DNA from: Aquariibacter sp964433315
Lineage (GTDB): Bacteria; Pseudomonadota; Gammaproteobacteria; Burkholderiales; Burkholderiaceae_C
Length of the DNA: 64,000 nucleotides
Direction: 5' to 3'
Assembly (NCBI GenBank): GCA_964433315.1
Contig: CAYSQO010000003.1
Location: forward strand, 1 to 64,000
In this document: piece by piece, positions 9,040 to 16,555 of the stretch
Layout of the letters: each line of letters begins with the position of its first letter
Numbering within the stretch: the first letter of the stretch is position 1
The notes under the pieces: generated by a model
Told to the model about the DNA's origin: nothing
Database searches by the model: none
What the model saw: the letters and a program-made list of their open reading frames with translations, nothing else
Translations under genes and position numbers: made by a program

Positions 9040-9633
9040 TCAGAGCCCGGGCATGGGCACATAGCCCGGCAGCGCACGCAGCCGGTCGAACCAGGCCCGC
9101 AGTGCCGGGTAGGGAGCGAGGTCGATGCCGCCCTCCCCGGCCAGCGCGCAGTAGGGGTAGACCGCGCAGTCGGCGATGGTCGGCCGGCCGCAGGCCAGCC
9201 AGTCGTGGCGCTGCAGGTGGGCGTCGAGCAGGCCCAGCACCCGCGCGGCGGTGGCCTGGGCCGCGGGCAGGTCGATCGGCAACCCGAACTTCAGCGCCAG
9301 GCGCGCATCGGCCGGGCCATGCTGCACTTCGTTGGCGGCGGTGGACAGCCACTGCATCACCTCGGCCAGGCCGCCGGCCTCCTCGGGCAGCCAGGCCGGA
9401 TCACCGTGCTTGCGGGCGAGGTAGACCAGGATGGCCTGGGAGTCGCGCAGCACGCGCCCCTCGTCCTCCAGCACCGGCATCTGGCCGAAGGGGTTCAGGG
9501 CCAGGAAGGCCGGCTGGCGCTGTTCGCCGCCCAGGAAGTCGACGGGTTTCAGGCTCAGGGTCTGGCCGGTGAGGGCCGCGAACAGGCGGACCTTGTAGCA
9601 GTTGCCGGAGAGGGTGAGGTCGTGCAGGCGCAT
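9040..9633 (-). CDS. Glutathione S-transferase family protein
   Basis: A 197-residue GST-like protein. The N-terminal thioredoxin-like domain reads LSGNCYKVRLFAALTG, then NPFGQMPVLEDEGRVLRDSQAILVYLA, containing the cis-Pro of MPVL and the glutathione-binding D-S. The all-helical C-terminal domain includes GRPTIADCAVYPY. The start ATG at 9633 sits 29 bases after the stop of the PNPOx-family gene, so the two are probably one transcript. GST with a flavin-type oxidoreductase under a LysR regulator suggests a detoxification or redox role, but the substrate is unknown. Confidence 0.88.
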   Translation of the reverse strand: MRLHDLTLSGNCYKVRLFAALTGQTLSLKPVDFLGGEQRQPAFLALNPFGQMPVLEDEGRVLRDSQAILVYLARKHGDPAWLPEEAGGLAEVMQWLSTAANEVQHGPADARLALKFGLPIDLPAAQATAARVLGLLDAHLQRHDWLACGRPTIADCAVYPYCALAGEGGIDLAPYPALRAWFDRLRALPGYVPMPGL

Positions 9634-9662
9634 CGTGGGTCTCCTTGGACCGTGCAGGGGAA

Positions 9663-10229
9663 TCAGGGGCAGCGGGGCGCCACGTCGGATGCGGCGGCCC
9701 GCCATTCGTCGGCGCGGTAGCGCGGGGTGATGAACTGGCTGCAGTTCCAGTCGAAACCGCGCAGGTGGAAGCGGAGCAGGCGCTCGGCGCCGTCGAGGCC
9801 CGGCAGGTCCCGGGCGGCGGGCGGGGCCTCGTCCGGGCGCAGCAGCGCGACCTCGGCCACGAGCTTGAGCCGTCGCTGGTTGGGGTAGTCGACCAGGATC
9901 AGCGCGGCACGCGGCACGGCCTGCAGGTGGCCTGCGCTCAGATGCTGGCGGTTGCCGGGTCGGTCGGCCATCAGCAGGGTCTGCGCATCGAGCACGCGCA
10001 GGAAGCCGGGCGGACCGCCGCGGTGCTGGACATAGGGCCAGCCGTCGGCGCTGACGGTGGCGAGGTAGAGGCTGTCGCGCGCGGCCAGGTAGTCCATCTC
10101 GCGCGGCCCCAGCCGGTCGTTGGGCCCGGCTTCGGCGCGCCGGCGCGCCTGGGCGGCGGCGCTGCCGCGGGCCTGCTGCTCGTCCAGCACGCTGGCCGAG
10201 GCATAGATCTGGGCATGGGCGTGGGCCAT
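9663..10229 (-). CDS. Pyridoxamine 5'-phosphate oxidase-family (FMN-binding split barrel) protein
   Basis: A 188-residue protein of the PNPOx-like split-barrel family. The core LYLATVSADGWPYVQHRGGPPGFLRVLD and the following LLMADRPGNRQ and ALILVDYPNQRRLKLVAEV match the subgroup annotated as pyridoxamine 5'-phosphate oxidase family protein, which is not the true PdxH of B6 synthesis. FMN or F420-like cofactor binding is inferred from the family. The start at 10229 (MAHAHAQIYA) was preferred over an upstream GC-rich extension. It is the first gene of a two-gene unit with the GST and is divergent from the LysR gene. Confidence 0.82.
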   Translation of the reverse strand: MAHAHAQIYASASVLDEQQARGSAAAQARRRAEAGPNDRLGPREMDYLAARDSLYLATVSADGWPYVQHRGGPPGFLRVLDAQTLLMADRPGNRQHLSAGHLQAVPRAALILVDYPNQRRLKLVAEVALLRPDEAPPAARDLPGLDGAERLLRFHLRGFDWNCSQFITPRYRADEWRAAASDVAPRCP

Positions 10230-10285
10230 CGAAGCTCCTCGGCCCCGCGGTCGGGGGCCGTGGCGGCATCGTGCCCGGCTTGTCG

Positions 10286-10325
10286 ATCGGAACAAATGGC
10301 CTGACCATCAATGGATTGTTCCGAT
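10286..10325. promoter_or_regulatory. Inverted repeat, candidate LysR operator
   Basis: A perfect 10-base inverted repeat, ATCGGAACAA at 10286-10295 and TTGTTCCGAT at 10316-10325, sits in the 115-base divergent gap between the PNPOx-family and LysR genes. The arm centres are 30 bases apart, about three helical turns. A smaller nested repeat ATGG/CCAT (10296-10299 and 10305-10308) lies inside. The position and geometry fit a LysR-type binding site controlling both directions; this is inference. Confidence 0.6.
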
Positions 10326-10344
10326 TGAAGAATCATTGAGCCCC

Positions 10345-11253
10345 ATGGACAAGCTCCGCGCCATGCAGACCTTCGTGCGCATCGTCGACCGCGGCAGCCT
10401 GCGCGCCGCGGCCGAGAGCCTGGACAGCTCGCCGCCGGCCGTGGTGCGCAGCCTGGCCGCCCTGGAGCATGCGCTGGGCGTGCGCCTGCTGCATCGCACG
10501 ACACGCCGCCTGGCCCTCAGCGAGGAGGGCCGCGACTACCTGGTCCACTGCCGGCAGGTGCTGGCCGCCGTAGAGCAGGCCGAGGCTGCGCTCAGCGCGC
10601 GCCGCGCACAGCCCGGGGGCCGGCTGGCGCTGACCGCGCCGGTGCAGTTCGGTCGTCTGCATGTCGCGCCGGTGCTCAACGGCTTCCTGGCCGCGCACCC
10701 GGCGATGCATGCCGAGCTGCTGCTGCTCGACCGGGTGGTCGACCTGCTGGAGGAGGGCCTGGACCTGGCGATCCGCATCGGCGAGCTGCCCGACTCCTCG
10801 CTGATCGCCGTGCCCCTGGGCCACACGCCGCGCATCGTCTGCGCCAGCCCCGCCTACCTGGCCACCCAGGGCCGGCCCGAGACGCCGGAGGCGCTGGCCG
10901 GCCACCGCGGCGTGCACTTCACCGGCCTGGGCCAGGGCGCGGAGTGGACGCTGTCGCGCGGCCGCCAGACGGTCCGGGTGGCCCTGCCCTGCGTGCTCAG
11001 CACCAACCAGGTCGACACGGCGCTGGCGGCCGCGGAAGCCGGCCTCGGCCTGGTGCGGGTGCTGGGCTACCAGGCGGCCGAGGCCCTGGCCGCCGGCCGG
11101 CTGGTGCGGGTGCTCCGGGAGGCGGAGCCCCCGCCGCGTCCGGTGCAGCTGCTGCACCCGGCAGCGCGGCTGCCCTCGTCGCGGCTGCGGGCCTTCATGG
11201 ACTGGGCGGTGCCCCTGCTGCGGCAGCGCCTGGCCGGCCTGATGCCCGACTAG
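10345..11253 (+). CDS. LysR-family transcriptional regulator
   Basis: A 302-residue LysR regulator. The N-terminal helix-turn-helix spans about 1-60 (MDKLRAMQTFVRIVDRGSLR, SLAALEHALGVRLLHRTTRR), followed by a periplasmic-binding-type effector domain with the VDLLEEGLDLAIRIGELPDSSL signature of the DsdC/YhjC-like subgroup. The ATG at 10345 was chosen over a TTG three codons upstream. It is divergent from the PNPOx-GST pair and is the likely regulator of that pair through the inverted repeat in the gap. The effector is not predictable. It converges with cbbY. Confidence 0.9.
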   Translation: MDKLRAMQTFVRIVDRGSLRAAAESLDSSPPAVVRSLAALEHALGVRLLHRTTRRLALSEEGRDYLVHCRQVLAAVEQAEAALSARRAQPGGRLALTAPVQFGRLHVAPVLNGFLAAHPAMHAELLLLDRVVDLLEEGLDLAIRIGELPDSSLIAVPLGHTPRIVCASPAYLATQGRPETPEALAGHRGVHFTGLGQGAEWTLSRGRQTVRVALPCVLSTNQVDTALAAAEAGLGLVRVLGYQAAEALAAGRLVRVLREAEPPPRPVQLLHPAARLPSSRLRAFMDWAVPLLRQRLAGLMPD

Positions 11254-11265
11254 GGCGGGCGCGGC

Positions 11266-12069
11266 TCACCAGTCCGGCCGGAAGGCCCATTCGCGCAGGG
11301 TCGCGACATCGACCACGCCCTGCCAGGGCCGGCCGTCGATGTGGCCGCGGCCCGGCTCGCCGGGCTCGCCGAGCTGGTCCAGCTCGGCCCAGGCGCCGGA
11401 GAAGTCCTCGCCCTCGGTGTAGAGCGCGCGGGTGACGATGCAGCGCAGGCCGGCCGACCGGGCGGCCGACAGGCCGAGCTGCGAATCCTCCAGCGCCAGC
11501 ACCTGGTTGGCTTCCAGGCCCAGGTGCTCCAGGGCGTGCAGGTAGATGTCGGGCGCGGGCTTCTTGCGCGGCACCATGTCGCCGGCGCTGAGCTGCTCGA
11601 TCCAGCCCGGCGCCTCGGGGCCGATCGTCAGGCGCAGCAGGGTCTCGACATTGGCCGGCACGGTGGTGCTGGCGATCGCGAGGCGCATGCCGACGCGGTG
11701 GGCCTCGCGCAGCAGGCGGGCGATGCCCGGCCGCAGCTGCACATGGCCGAGCGCGACCCGGTCGGCATAGCGCCGGGTCTTCTCCTGGTGCACCGGGCGC
11801 AGGGCCTCGCGCATCGCCGCGACTGCCTCGGGCCGCGGCGGCTGCGGCTGCAGGCCGGCCCACCAGGCCAGCATGCGCTCCATGCCGCCGGTCACGCCGA
11901 GCAGGCGGGCGTAGGTGGCGTCGTCCCAGTGCCAATCGAGGCCGCAGGCCGCGAAGGCCTCGTTGAAGGCGACGCGGTGGCCGTCGCGCTCGGTCTCGGC
12001 CAAGGTGCCGTCGACGTCGAAGATCAGCGCCGCCAGCGGCGGGCGCGGGGTGGGACGCAGGAGGCGCAT
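11266..12069 (-). CDS. cbbY: CbbY-type HAD phosphatase
   Basis: A 267-residue HAD hydrolase of the CbbY branch, which in other bacteria and plastids removes the RuBisCO inhibitor xylulose-1,5-bisphosphate. Motif I is FDVDGTLAETERDGH, motif II lies in LAIASTTVPAN, and motifs III/IV are KKPAPDIYLHALE and LALEDSQLGLSAA. The ERDGHRVAFNEAF stretch is characteristic of CbbY. It is the last gene of the minus-strand cbb block, 22 bases after cbbP, which supports the Calvin-cycle assignment. No RuBisCO gene lies in this window, so its enzyme partner must be elsewhere. Confidence 0.88.
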   Translation of the reverse strand: MRLLRPTPRPPLAALIFDVDGTLAETERDGHRVAFNEAFAACGLDWHWDDATYARLLGVTGGMERMLAWWAGLQPQPPRPEAVAAMREALRPVHQEKTRRYADRVALGHVQLRPGIARLLREAHRVGMRLAIASTTVPANVETLLRLTIGPEAPGWIEQLSAGDMVPRKKPAPDIYLHALEHLGLEANQVLALEDSQLGLSAARSAGLRCIVTRALYTEGEDFSGAWAELDQLGEPGEPGRGHIDGRPWQGVVDVATLREWAFRPDW

Positions 12070-12091
12070 CGGGGAGGTCGGGCTCGGCCGG

Positions 12092-12964
12092 CTAGATGCG
12101 GCGCTTGAGGTCCATCAGCCGCAGCACCATTGGCGTGAAGATGAGCTGCATGGCCAGGCCCATCTTGCCCCCCGGCACGACGATGTTGTTCGGCCGGCTC
12201 ATCCAGCTGTTCTGCAGCATGGACAGCAGGTAGGGAAAGTCGATGCCCTTCGGGTCGGCGAAGCGGATGACGACCATGCTCTCGTCGGCGCTGGGGATGT
12301 CGGCCGCGATGAAGGGGTTGGAGGTGTCGACCGTCGGCACCCGCTGGAAGTTGACATGCGTGCGGCTGAACTGCGGGCAGATGTGGTGCACGTAGTCCGG
12401 CATGCGGCGCAGGATGGTCTCGGTGATGGCTTCCTTGGAGTAGCCGCGCAGGCTGCCGTCGCGGTGCAGCTTCTGGATCCACTCGAGGTTGATGATCGGC
12501 ACGACGCCGATCAGCAGGTCCACATGCTGGGCGATGTCGGCGTCCGGACCGACATAGCCCCCGTGCAGGCCCTCGTAGAACAGCAGGTCGCTGCCGGGCT
12601 CGATCGGACGCCAGGGTGTGAAGCAGCCGGGGGCCGCGCCATGCAGGGCGGCCTCGTCCTCGTCGTGCACGTACTTGCGGATCTCGCCGCCGCCCCCGCG
12701 GCCGTAGTCGGCGAAGCACTGGGCGAGCCGCGGCAGCAGATTGCCCTCGGGGCCGAAGTGCGAGAGGTAGTTGGCGCCCTCGGCCTCCGAGGCGCGCACC
12801 GCCTCGCGCATCGCGGCGCGGTCGTGGCGGTGGAAGGCATCGCCCTCGACGATCTGCGCCTTCACGCCCTCGCGGCGGAAGATGTGCGCGAAGCTCTTCA
12901 TCACGGTGGTAGTGCCGGCCCCCGAGGAGCCGGTGACCGCGATGATGGGATGGCGACGGGACAT
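12092..12964 (-). CDS. cbbP: Phosphoribulokinase
   Basis: A 290-residue proteobacterial-type phosphoribulokinase, which makes ribulose-1,5-bisphosphate from ribulose-5-phosphate and ATP in the cytosol. The P-loop variant GSSGAGTTTV is near the N terminus, followed by EGDAFHRHDR, YEGLHGGYVG, and RRMPDYVHHICPQFSRTHVNFQRVPTVDTSNPF, all diagnostic. In contrast to the neighbouring FBPase homologue, its catalytic motifs are intact. The start at 12964 gives the usual MSRRHPIIAVTGSSG N terminus. The gap to the upstream FBPase homologue is 25 bases, so all three genes are probably one operon controlled by CbbR. Confidence 0.95.
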   Translation of the reverse strand: MSRRHPIIAVTGSSGAGTTTVMKSFAHIFRREGVKAQIVEGDAFHRHDRAAMREAVRASEAEGANYLSHFGPEGNLLPRLAQCFADYGRGGGGEIRKYVHDEDEAALHGAAPGCFTPWRPIEPGSDLLFYEGLHGGYVGPDADIAQHVDLLIGVVPIINLEWIQKLHRDGSLRGYSKEAITETILRRMPDYVHHICPQFSRTHVNFQRVPTVDTSNPFIAADIPSADESMVVIRFADPKGIDFPYLLSMLQNSWMSRPNNIVVPGGKMGLAMQLIFTPMVLRLMDLKRRI

Positions 12965-12989
12965 GGACCGGAAACTCGCGATCAGGGAC

Positions 12990-14108
12990 TCAGGACTGGC
13001 GACCGAAGCCGCGGGGGGAACCGCGCCGGACCTCGGCACGGTAGAGCGAGCGCTGGTTGAACAGCGGGCTGACATAGGCCTCGTCGGCGCCGCTGTCGTG
13101 CTCGGCGTGATAGCGCTCGATGCGCTCGATCTCATCGCGTGAGCCCAGGATCAGCGGCACCCGCGCGTGCAGGGCCTTGGGCTCGACCTCCAGCACGCGG
13201 CCGCGGCCGGTCGAGGCCAGACCACCGGCCTGCTCGACCAGCCAGGCCACGGGGTTGACGCCGCAGAGCTGGTGCAGCGGCAGCGTGTCCTGCGGCACCG
13301 CCTCGTCGACCGGAGCCTCCGGATCGGCACGCATGCGCGGCACCATGAACACGCCGCCGACGCTCAGCACGCGATGCACGGCCGCCACCGTGCTGTCGAT
13401 CCAGCGCAGCGCAAAGGCCCGGCCGCGCTCGCCCGCCCGGCCGGCCTTGCACTCGCGCACGTAGCGGCGCAGGGGGGGCTCCCAGAAGCGCTCGTGGCTG
13501 GCGTCGACCGCACATTCGCCGCCCTCGGCCGGAATGCGCAGGTCGGGGTGGGTGAGGATGAAGTTGCCGACCTCGCGGTCCAGCGTGAAGCCGTGCGTGC
13601 CGCGGCCGACCGTCAGCACCAGCATGGTAGCCGGGCCGTAGAGGGCGTAGCCGGCCGCCACCTGGCGCACCCCGGGCTGCAGGAAGTCGGCCGCCTGCGG
13701 CGGCGCATCACCGACATGGCGCAGCACCGAGAACAGCGTGCCGACGGCGGCATTGGCCAGGCGGTCGGCCGATTCTTCGATGGCCTCGAACAGCAGCAGG
13801 AAGGCGCCGCGCCGGTACTGCGGCGGCAGCGCATAGGGCGTGTCCAGCGCCGGAGTGGCCATGCCGGCGACCAGGCCGCCCCACTCGCAGGCCTCCAGCA
13901 GGGTCTGGCGGGCCAGACCCTCCAGGCGGGGCGGGGTCGCCGCGCCGGAGGCCGGCGGCAGGCCGAGCGCGCCCTTGCCGGCCATCGCCGCGATGGCCTT
14001 GACCGCGGCGGCCACGTCGACCAGCAGTGCGCCCAGGTCCGAGGCCTCGGTACCGCCCCGCAGTTCCTCGATCAGGAACTTCGAAAGCGTGGTTCGGCCC
14101 AGGTGCAT
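12990..14108 (-). CDS. cbbF: Class I fructose-1,6-bisphosphatase homologue lacking the metal-binding motifs
   Basis: A 372-residue protein that aligns along its length with class I FBPase: EWGGLVAGM, QYRRGAFLLLF, VGTLFSVLR, GFTLDREVGNFILTHPDLRIP, RWIDSTVAAVHRVL, NPVAWLVEQAGGLASTGRG and RVPLILGS are all recognisable. The catalytic signature DPLDGSSNIDVN is replaced, without length change, by EAIEESADRLAN (residues 108-119). The SEE metal-ligand site reads TPA (85-87), and the Tyr-Glu before NP reads CG (282-283). All usual Mg2+ ligands therefore appear to be missing. The reading frame is intact and the rest of the fold is conserved. It is probably not a functional FBPase; a structural or regulatory role is inference. 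It is the first gene of the cbb block. Confidence 0.85.
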   Translation of the reverse strand: MHLGRTTLSKFLIEELRGGTEASDLGALLVDVAAAVKAIAAMAGKGALGLPPASGAATPPRLEGLARQTLLEACEWGGLVAGMATPALDTPYALPPQYRRGAFLLLFEAIEESADRLANAAVGTLFSVLRHVGDAPPQAADFLQPGVRQVAAGYALYGPATMLVLTVGRGTHGFTLDREVGNFILTHPDLRIPAEGGECAVDASHERFWEPPLRRYVRECKAGRAGERGRAFALRWIDSTVAAVHRVLSVGGVFMVPRMRADPEAPVDEAVPQDTLPLHQLCGVNPVAWLVEQAGGLASTGRGRVLEVEPKALHARVPLILGSRDEIERIERYHAEHDSGADEAYVSPLFNQRSLYRAEVRRGSPRGFGRQS

Positions 14109-14184
14109 GCGCAATCTCCTCCTCGCGGGCGCTACTGCGCCCCGGGCTTCAAGCGTAACGGATGTGTCCCGGGACCGAGGGCGC

Positions 14185-14210
14185 ACCGGGCGGGGCGCGC
14201 CCCACCCGGT
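14185..14210. repeat. Near-perfect 13-bp inverted repeat in the cbb leader
   Basis: ACCGGGCGGGGCG (14185-14197) is followed immediately by its near-complement CGCCCCACCCGGT (14198-14210); one G.U pair would form in RNA. It lies about 80-100 bases upstream of the FBPase-homologue start, inside the presumed 5' leader. It could be an RNA hairpin or a protein site. Confidence 0.55.
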
Positions 14211-14259
14211 CCCTCCGAAGAAAACGTGCCTGGACCACGGCCCGGCGGGGATGACCCGA

Positions 14260-14342
14260 CGGTCGTGCGGGCCGGAGTCCGCGACGGCCGGGGGGGATGC
14301 CCCCGGACTGGACCCGCGGCCAGGTTCCTCACGGCACGACCG
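14260..14342. repeat. Nested inverted repeats in the cbb leader
   Basis: CGGTCGTGC (14260-14268) and GCACGACCG (14334-14342) are perfect 9-base complements. They enclose a strong inner hairpin, CCGGGGG (14288-14294) with CCCCCGG (14300-14306), and a further AGTCC/GGACT pair (14276-14280 and 14305-14309, which competes with the inner stem). This would form a branched RNA structure in the cbb 5' leader on the minus strand. Confidence 0.5.
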
Positions 14343-14489
14343 GATGGTCTGCACCGAGGCTCGCAACCCCCTCCCGACACCGGGGAGCGCGAGGCGACCC
14401 AGGGCGATTCCCCGAGGCCGGAACAGGCACAAAACTGGCGCCGGAGCCTTCCACTTCCGGCATGACGCAACCATATGCCCGAGGACGGT

Positions 14490-14523
14490 TTAGGTACAGT
14501 CAAAAGAAGTTCAGGGTCGATTA
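14490..14523. promoter_or_regulatory. Candidate CbbR binding sites (two TNA-N7-TNA boxes)
   Basis: TTAGGTACAGTCA (14490-14502) and TCAGGGTCGATTA (14511-14523) both fit the published CbbR half-site pattern TNA-N7-TNA. They start 21 bases apart, two helical turns, and lie 62 bases upstream of the divergent cbbR. The first box overlaps a minus-strand TTGACT -35-like element, as expected for an activator of the cbb operon that also represses its own gene. Confidence 0.65.
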
Positions 14524-14584
14524 AGAGCGACTGACCTGTTCAGCCGTCGCCCCTGTTCGGCCCACCGTCTCCGTCCCCCTTTCC

Positions 14585-15547
14585 ATGCGCAACGTCACCC
14601 TCCGCCAGCTGCGCTGCTTTGCGGCCGCCTCGCGGCTGGGCAGCTTTGCCAAGGCCGCCGAAGAGCTGCACCTGACCCCGCCCGCGGTGTCGATGCAGAT
14701 CAAGGAGCTGGAAGGCCAGGTTGGCCTGCCGCTGTTCGACCGCTCCGGCCGCAGCGTCTCGCTGACCGTGACGGGCGAGTACCTGCTGGTCCACGCCCGC
14801 AAGATCCTCGCGACGCTCAAGGATGCCGAGGACACGGTGGCCCGCTTCCGCGGCCTGCGCTCGGGCCGGCTGGTCATCGGCATGGTCAGCACGGCCGAGT
14901 ACTTCCTGCCGAAGCTGCTCGCGCGCTTCCGCAGCGAGCATCCCGAGATCGACATCCGCCTCTTCGTCGGCAACCGCGAGAGCCTGGTGGCCGCGCTCAA
15001 CGACAATGAGTGCGACCTGGCCGTGATGGGCCGCCCGCCCAAGGAGCTGGCCACCCGGGCCGAGCCCTTCGCCGTGCACCCCCTGGTCGTGGCCGGCCCC
15101 ACCGAGCATCCCCTGCTGGCGCACGGCCGGCTGCCCGCGGTGGCGCTGGCGAATCAGGGCTTCATCGTGCGCGAACCCGGCTCGGGCACGCGGGCAGCGA
15201 TGGAGCAGTTCTTCGACGACGTCCGTATCAGCCCCTCGGTGGTGATGGAGATGTCGAGCAACGAGACCATCAAGCAGGCGGTGATGGCCGGCATGGGCCT
15301 GGGCTTCCTGTCGCTGCACACCATCGGCCTGGAGCTGCGCAGCAAGCGCATCGCGGTGCTGGACATCGAGGGCCTGCCGCTGGTGCGGCGCTGGCACGTG
15401 GTCCACACCCTGGCCAAGACCATGTCGCCGCTGGCCGAGGCCTTCCGCTACTTCATCCTCGAGCACGGCGAGGCGCACCTCGCCCGCGAGTTCGGCGATT
15501 TCGCGGCCGAACAGGCCGCTCGCCAGCGGGCCCAGCAGCTGGGCTGA
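14585..15547 (+). CDS. cbbR: LysR-type regulator CbbR
   Basis: A 320-residue LysR regulator closely resembling CbbR, the activator of Calvin-cycle operons that responds to metabolites such as NADPH or RuBP. The helix-turn-helix region reads MRNVTLRQLRCFAAASRLGSF and EELHLTPPAVSMQIKELE. The effector domain has GLRSGRLVIGMVSTAEYFLP, GRPPKELATRAEPFA and REPGSGTRAAMEQFF, typical of CbbR. It is divergent from the FBPase-homologue/cbbP/cbbY block, with CbbR-like boxes in the gap, which strongly supports the name. No RuBisCO operon is adjacent, so it must also act at a distant locus if this is the only CbbR. Confidence 0.92.
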   Translation: MRNVTLRQLRCFAAASRLGSFAKAAEELHLTPPAVSMQIKELEGQVGLPLFDRSGRSVSLTVTGEYLLVHARKILATLKDAEDTVARFRGLRSGRLVIGMVSTAEYFLPKLLARFRSEHPEIDIRLFVGNRESLVAALNDNECDLAVMGRPPKELATRAEPFAVHPLVVAGPTEHPLLAHGRLPAVALANQGFIVREPGSGTRAAMEQFFDDVRISPSVVMEMSSNETIKQAVMAGMGLGFLSLHTIGLELRSKRIAVLDIEGLPLVRRWHVVHTLAKTMSPLAEAFRYFILEHGEAHLAREFGDFAAEQAARQRAQQLG

Positions 15548-15592
15548 GGCCCGGCACGGGGCCGCCGCGCAAGGCGGCGGCCGGCGACCGGT

Positions 15593-16555
15593 TCAGCGCA
15601 GCGTCGGCAGGCCCCGCATCGCATCGACCACCGCCCCGCCGGCGGCCGCGCCGAAGCGGCGCGCGAAGCGCTCGGCCAGGTTCTCCTTGGGCGTGTAGTC
15701 GATGATTTCCTCGGCGCCGATCACCTCGCGGGCGAGCTGGTCGAGGCTGCCGAGGCGGTCGGCCAGGCCCTGCTGGATCGCGCTCTGGCCGTTCCAGAAC
15801 AGGCCGCTGAATGTGTCGGGGGTGATCTTCAGCCGCTCGCCGCGGCCGGTCTTGACCGCCTCGATGAACTGCTGGTGGATCTGGTCCAGGGTGGCCAGGG
15901 CGTAGGCGCGGTGGGCCTCGCTCATCGGCGAGAAGGGGTCGAGGAAGCCCTTGTTCGCGCCGGCCGTCAGCAGGCGGCGTTCGACACCAAGCTTGTCCAT
16001 CACGCCGGTGTAGCCGAAGCCGTCCATCAGCACGCCGATGGAGCCGACCAGCGAGGCCTTGTCGACGACGATCTCGTCGGCCGCCGCCGCCATGTAGTAG
16101 GCGGCCGAGGCGCACAGCTCCTCGCAGACCGCGTAGAGCTTCTTGTCGTGCAGCTTGCGCAGGCGCTGGATCTCGTCATAGACCAGTCCGGCCTGCACCG
16201 GGCTGCCGCCGGGCGAGTTGATCCGCAGCACGACGGCCCGGGCGCCCTTGTCCTCGAAGGCGCTGCGCAGGGCGGCGTTGATCGCGTCGGCCGTGGCCTC
16301 GCCCTCGGCGTCGATGGCGCCGCGGACCTCGACCAGGGCGGTGTGCGGGCCGTTGGGCGCGCTGCTGTGCCGGGCGTCGGCCAGGGTGCCGGCAAGGACG
16401 GCCCCGGCCAGCAGCAGCCACAGCACGCGCCAGAGGGTGCGCCAGCGGCGTTCGCGCCGGCGGTCGGCCAGCCAGACGCGGGCCAGTTCGTCCAGGGGAT
16501 GGGCTTGGGCGGCCGGCGTCGGCGAGGCGGGGGAGGAGGCTTCTTCAGCGTGCAT
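15593..16555 (-). CDS. sppA: S49-family signal peptide peptidase (SppA-like)
   Basis: A 320-residue short SppA-type inner-membrane serine protease that degrades cleaved signal peptides. One N-terminal transmembrane segment (about 43-60, after an Arg-rich stretch) anchors it. INSPGGSPVQAG and the catalytic Ser in the CEELCASAAYYMAAAADEIVV block are visible, followed by the Lys region GSIGVLMDGFGYTGVMDKLGVER. The length matches single-domain Burkholderiales SppA rather than the double-length E. coli enzyme. The start overlaps the end of the Rieske gene by 11 bases, so translation is probably coupled. It is the last gene of the rluC-HAD-Rieske-sppA unit. Confidence 0.9.
   Translation of the reverse strand: MHAEEASSPASPTPAAQAHPLDELARVWLADRRRERRWRTLWRVLWLLLAGAVLAGTLADARHSSAPNGPHTALVEVRGAIDAEGEATADAINAALRSAFEDKGARAVVLRINSPGGSPVQAGLVYDEIQRLRKLHDKKLYAVCEELCASAAYYMAAAADEIVVDKASLVGSIGVLMDGFGYTGVMDKLGVERRLLTAGANKGFLDPFSPMSEAHRAYALATLDQIHQQFIEAVKTGRGERLKITPDTFSGLFWNGQSAIQQGLADRLGSLDQLAREVIGAEEIIDYTPKENLAERFARRFGAAAGGAVVDAMRGLPTLR

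Larger units (their letters stand above)
14109..14584. other. 476-base divergent intergenic region between the cbb operon and cbbR
   Basis: No convincing gene is visible in this gap. It contains, from the cbbR side, two TNA-N7-TNA CbbR-type boxes and a weak minus-strand promoter (-35-like TTGACT at 14503-14498, GCATAT at 14478-14473, 19-base spacer). About 350 bases of GC-rich sequence with nested inverted repeats then lead to the FBPase-homologue start. The operon would therefore have an unusually long structured leader. Confidence 0.6.

Noticed and set aside
13752..13787. Frameshift as the cause of the lost FBPase motif
   Set aside because: Flanking motifs are in the same frame on both sides with no length change, and the other frames do not restore DPLDGSSNID.
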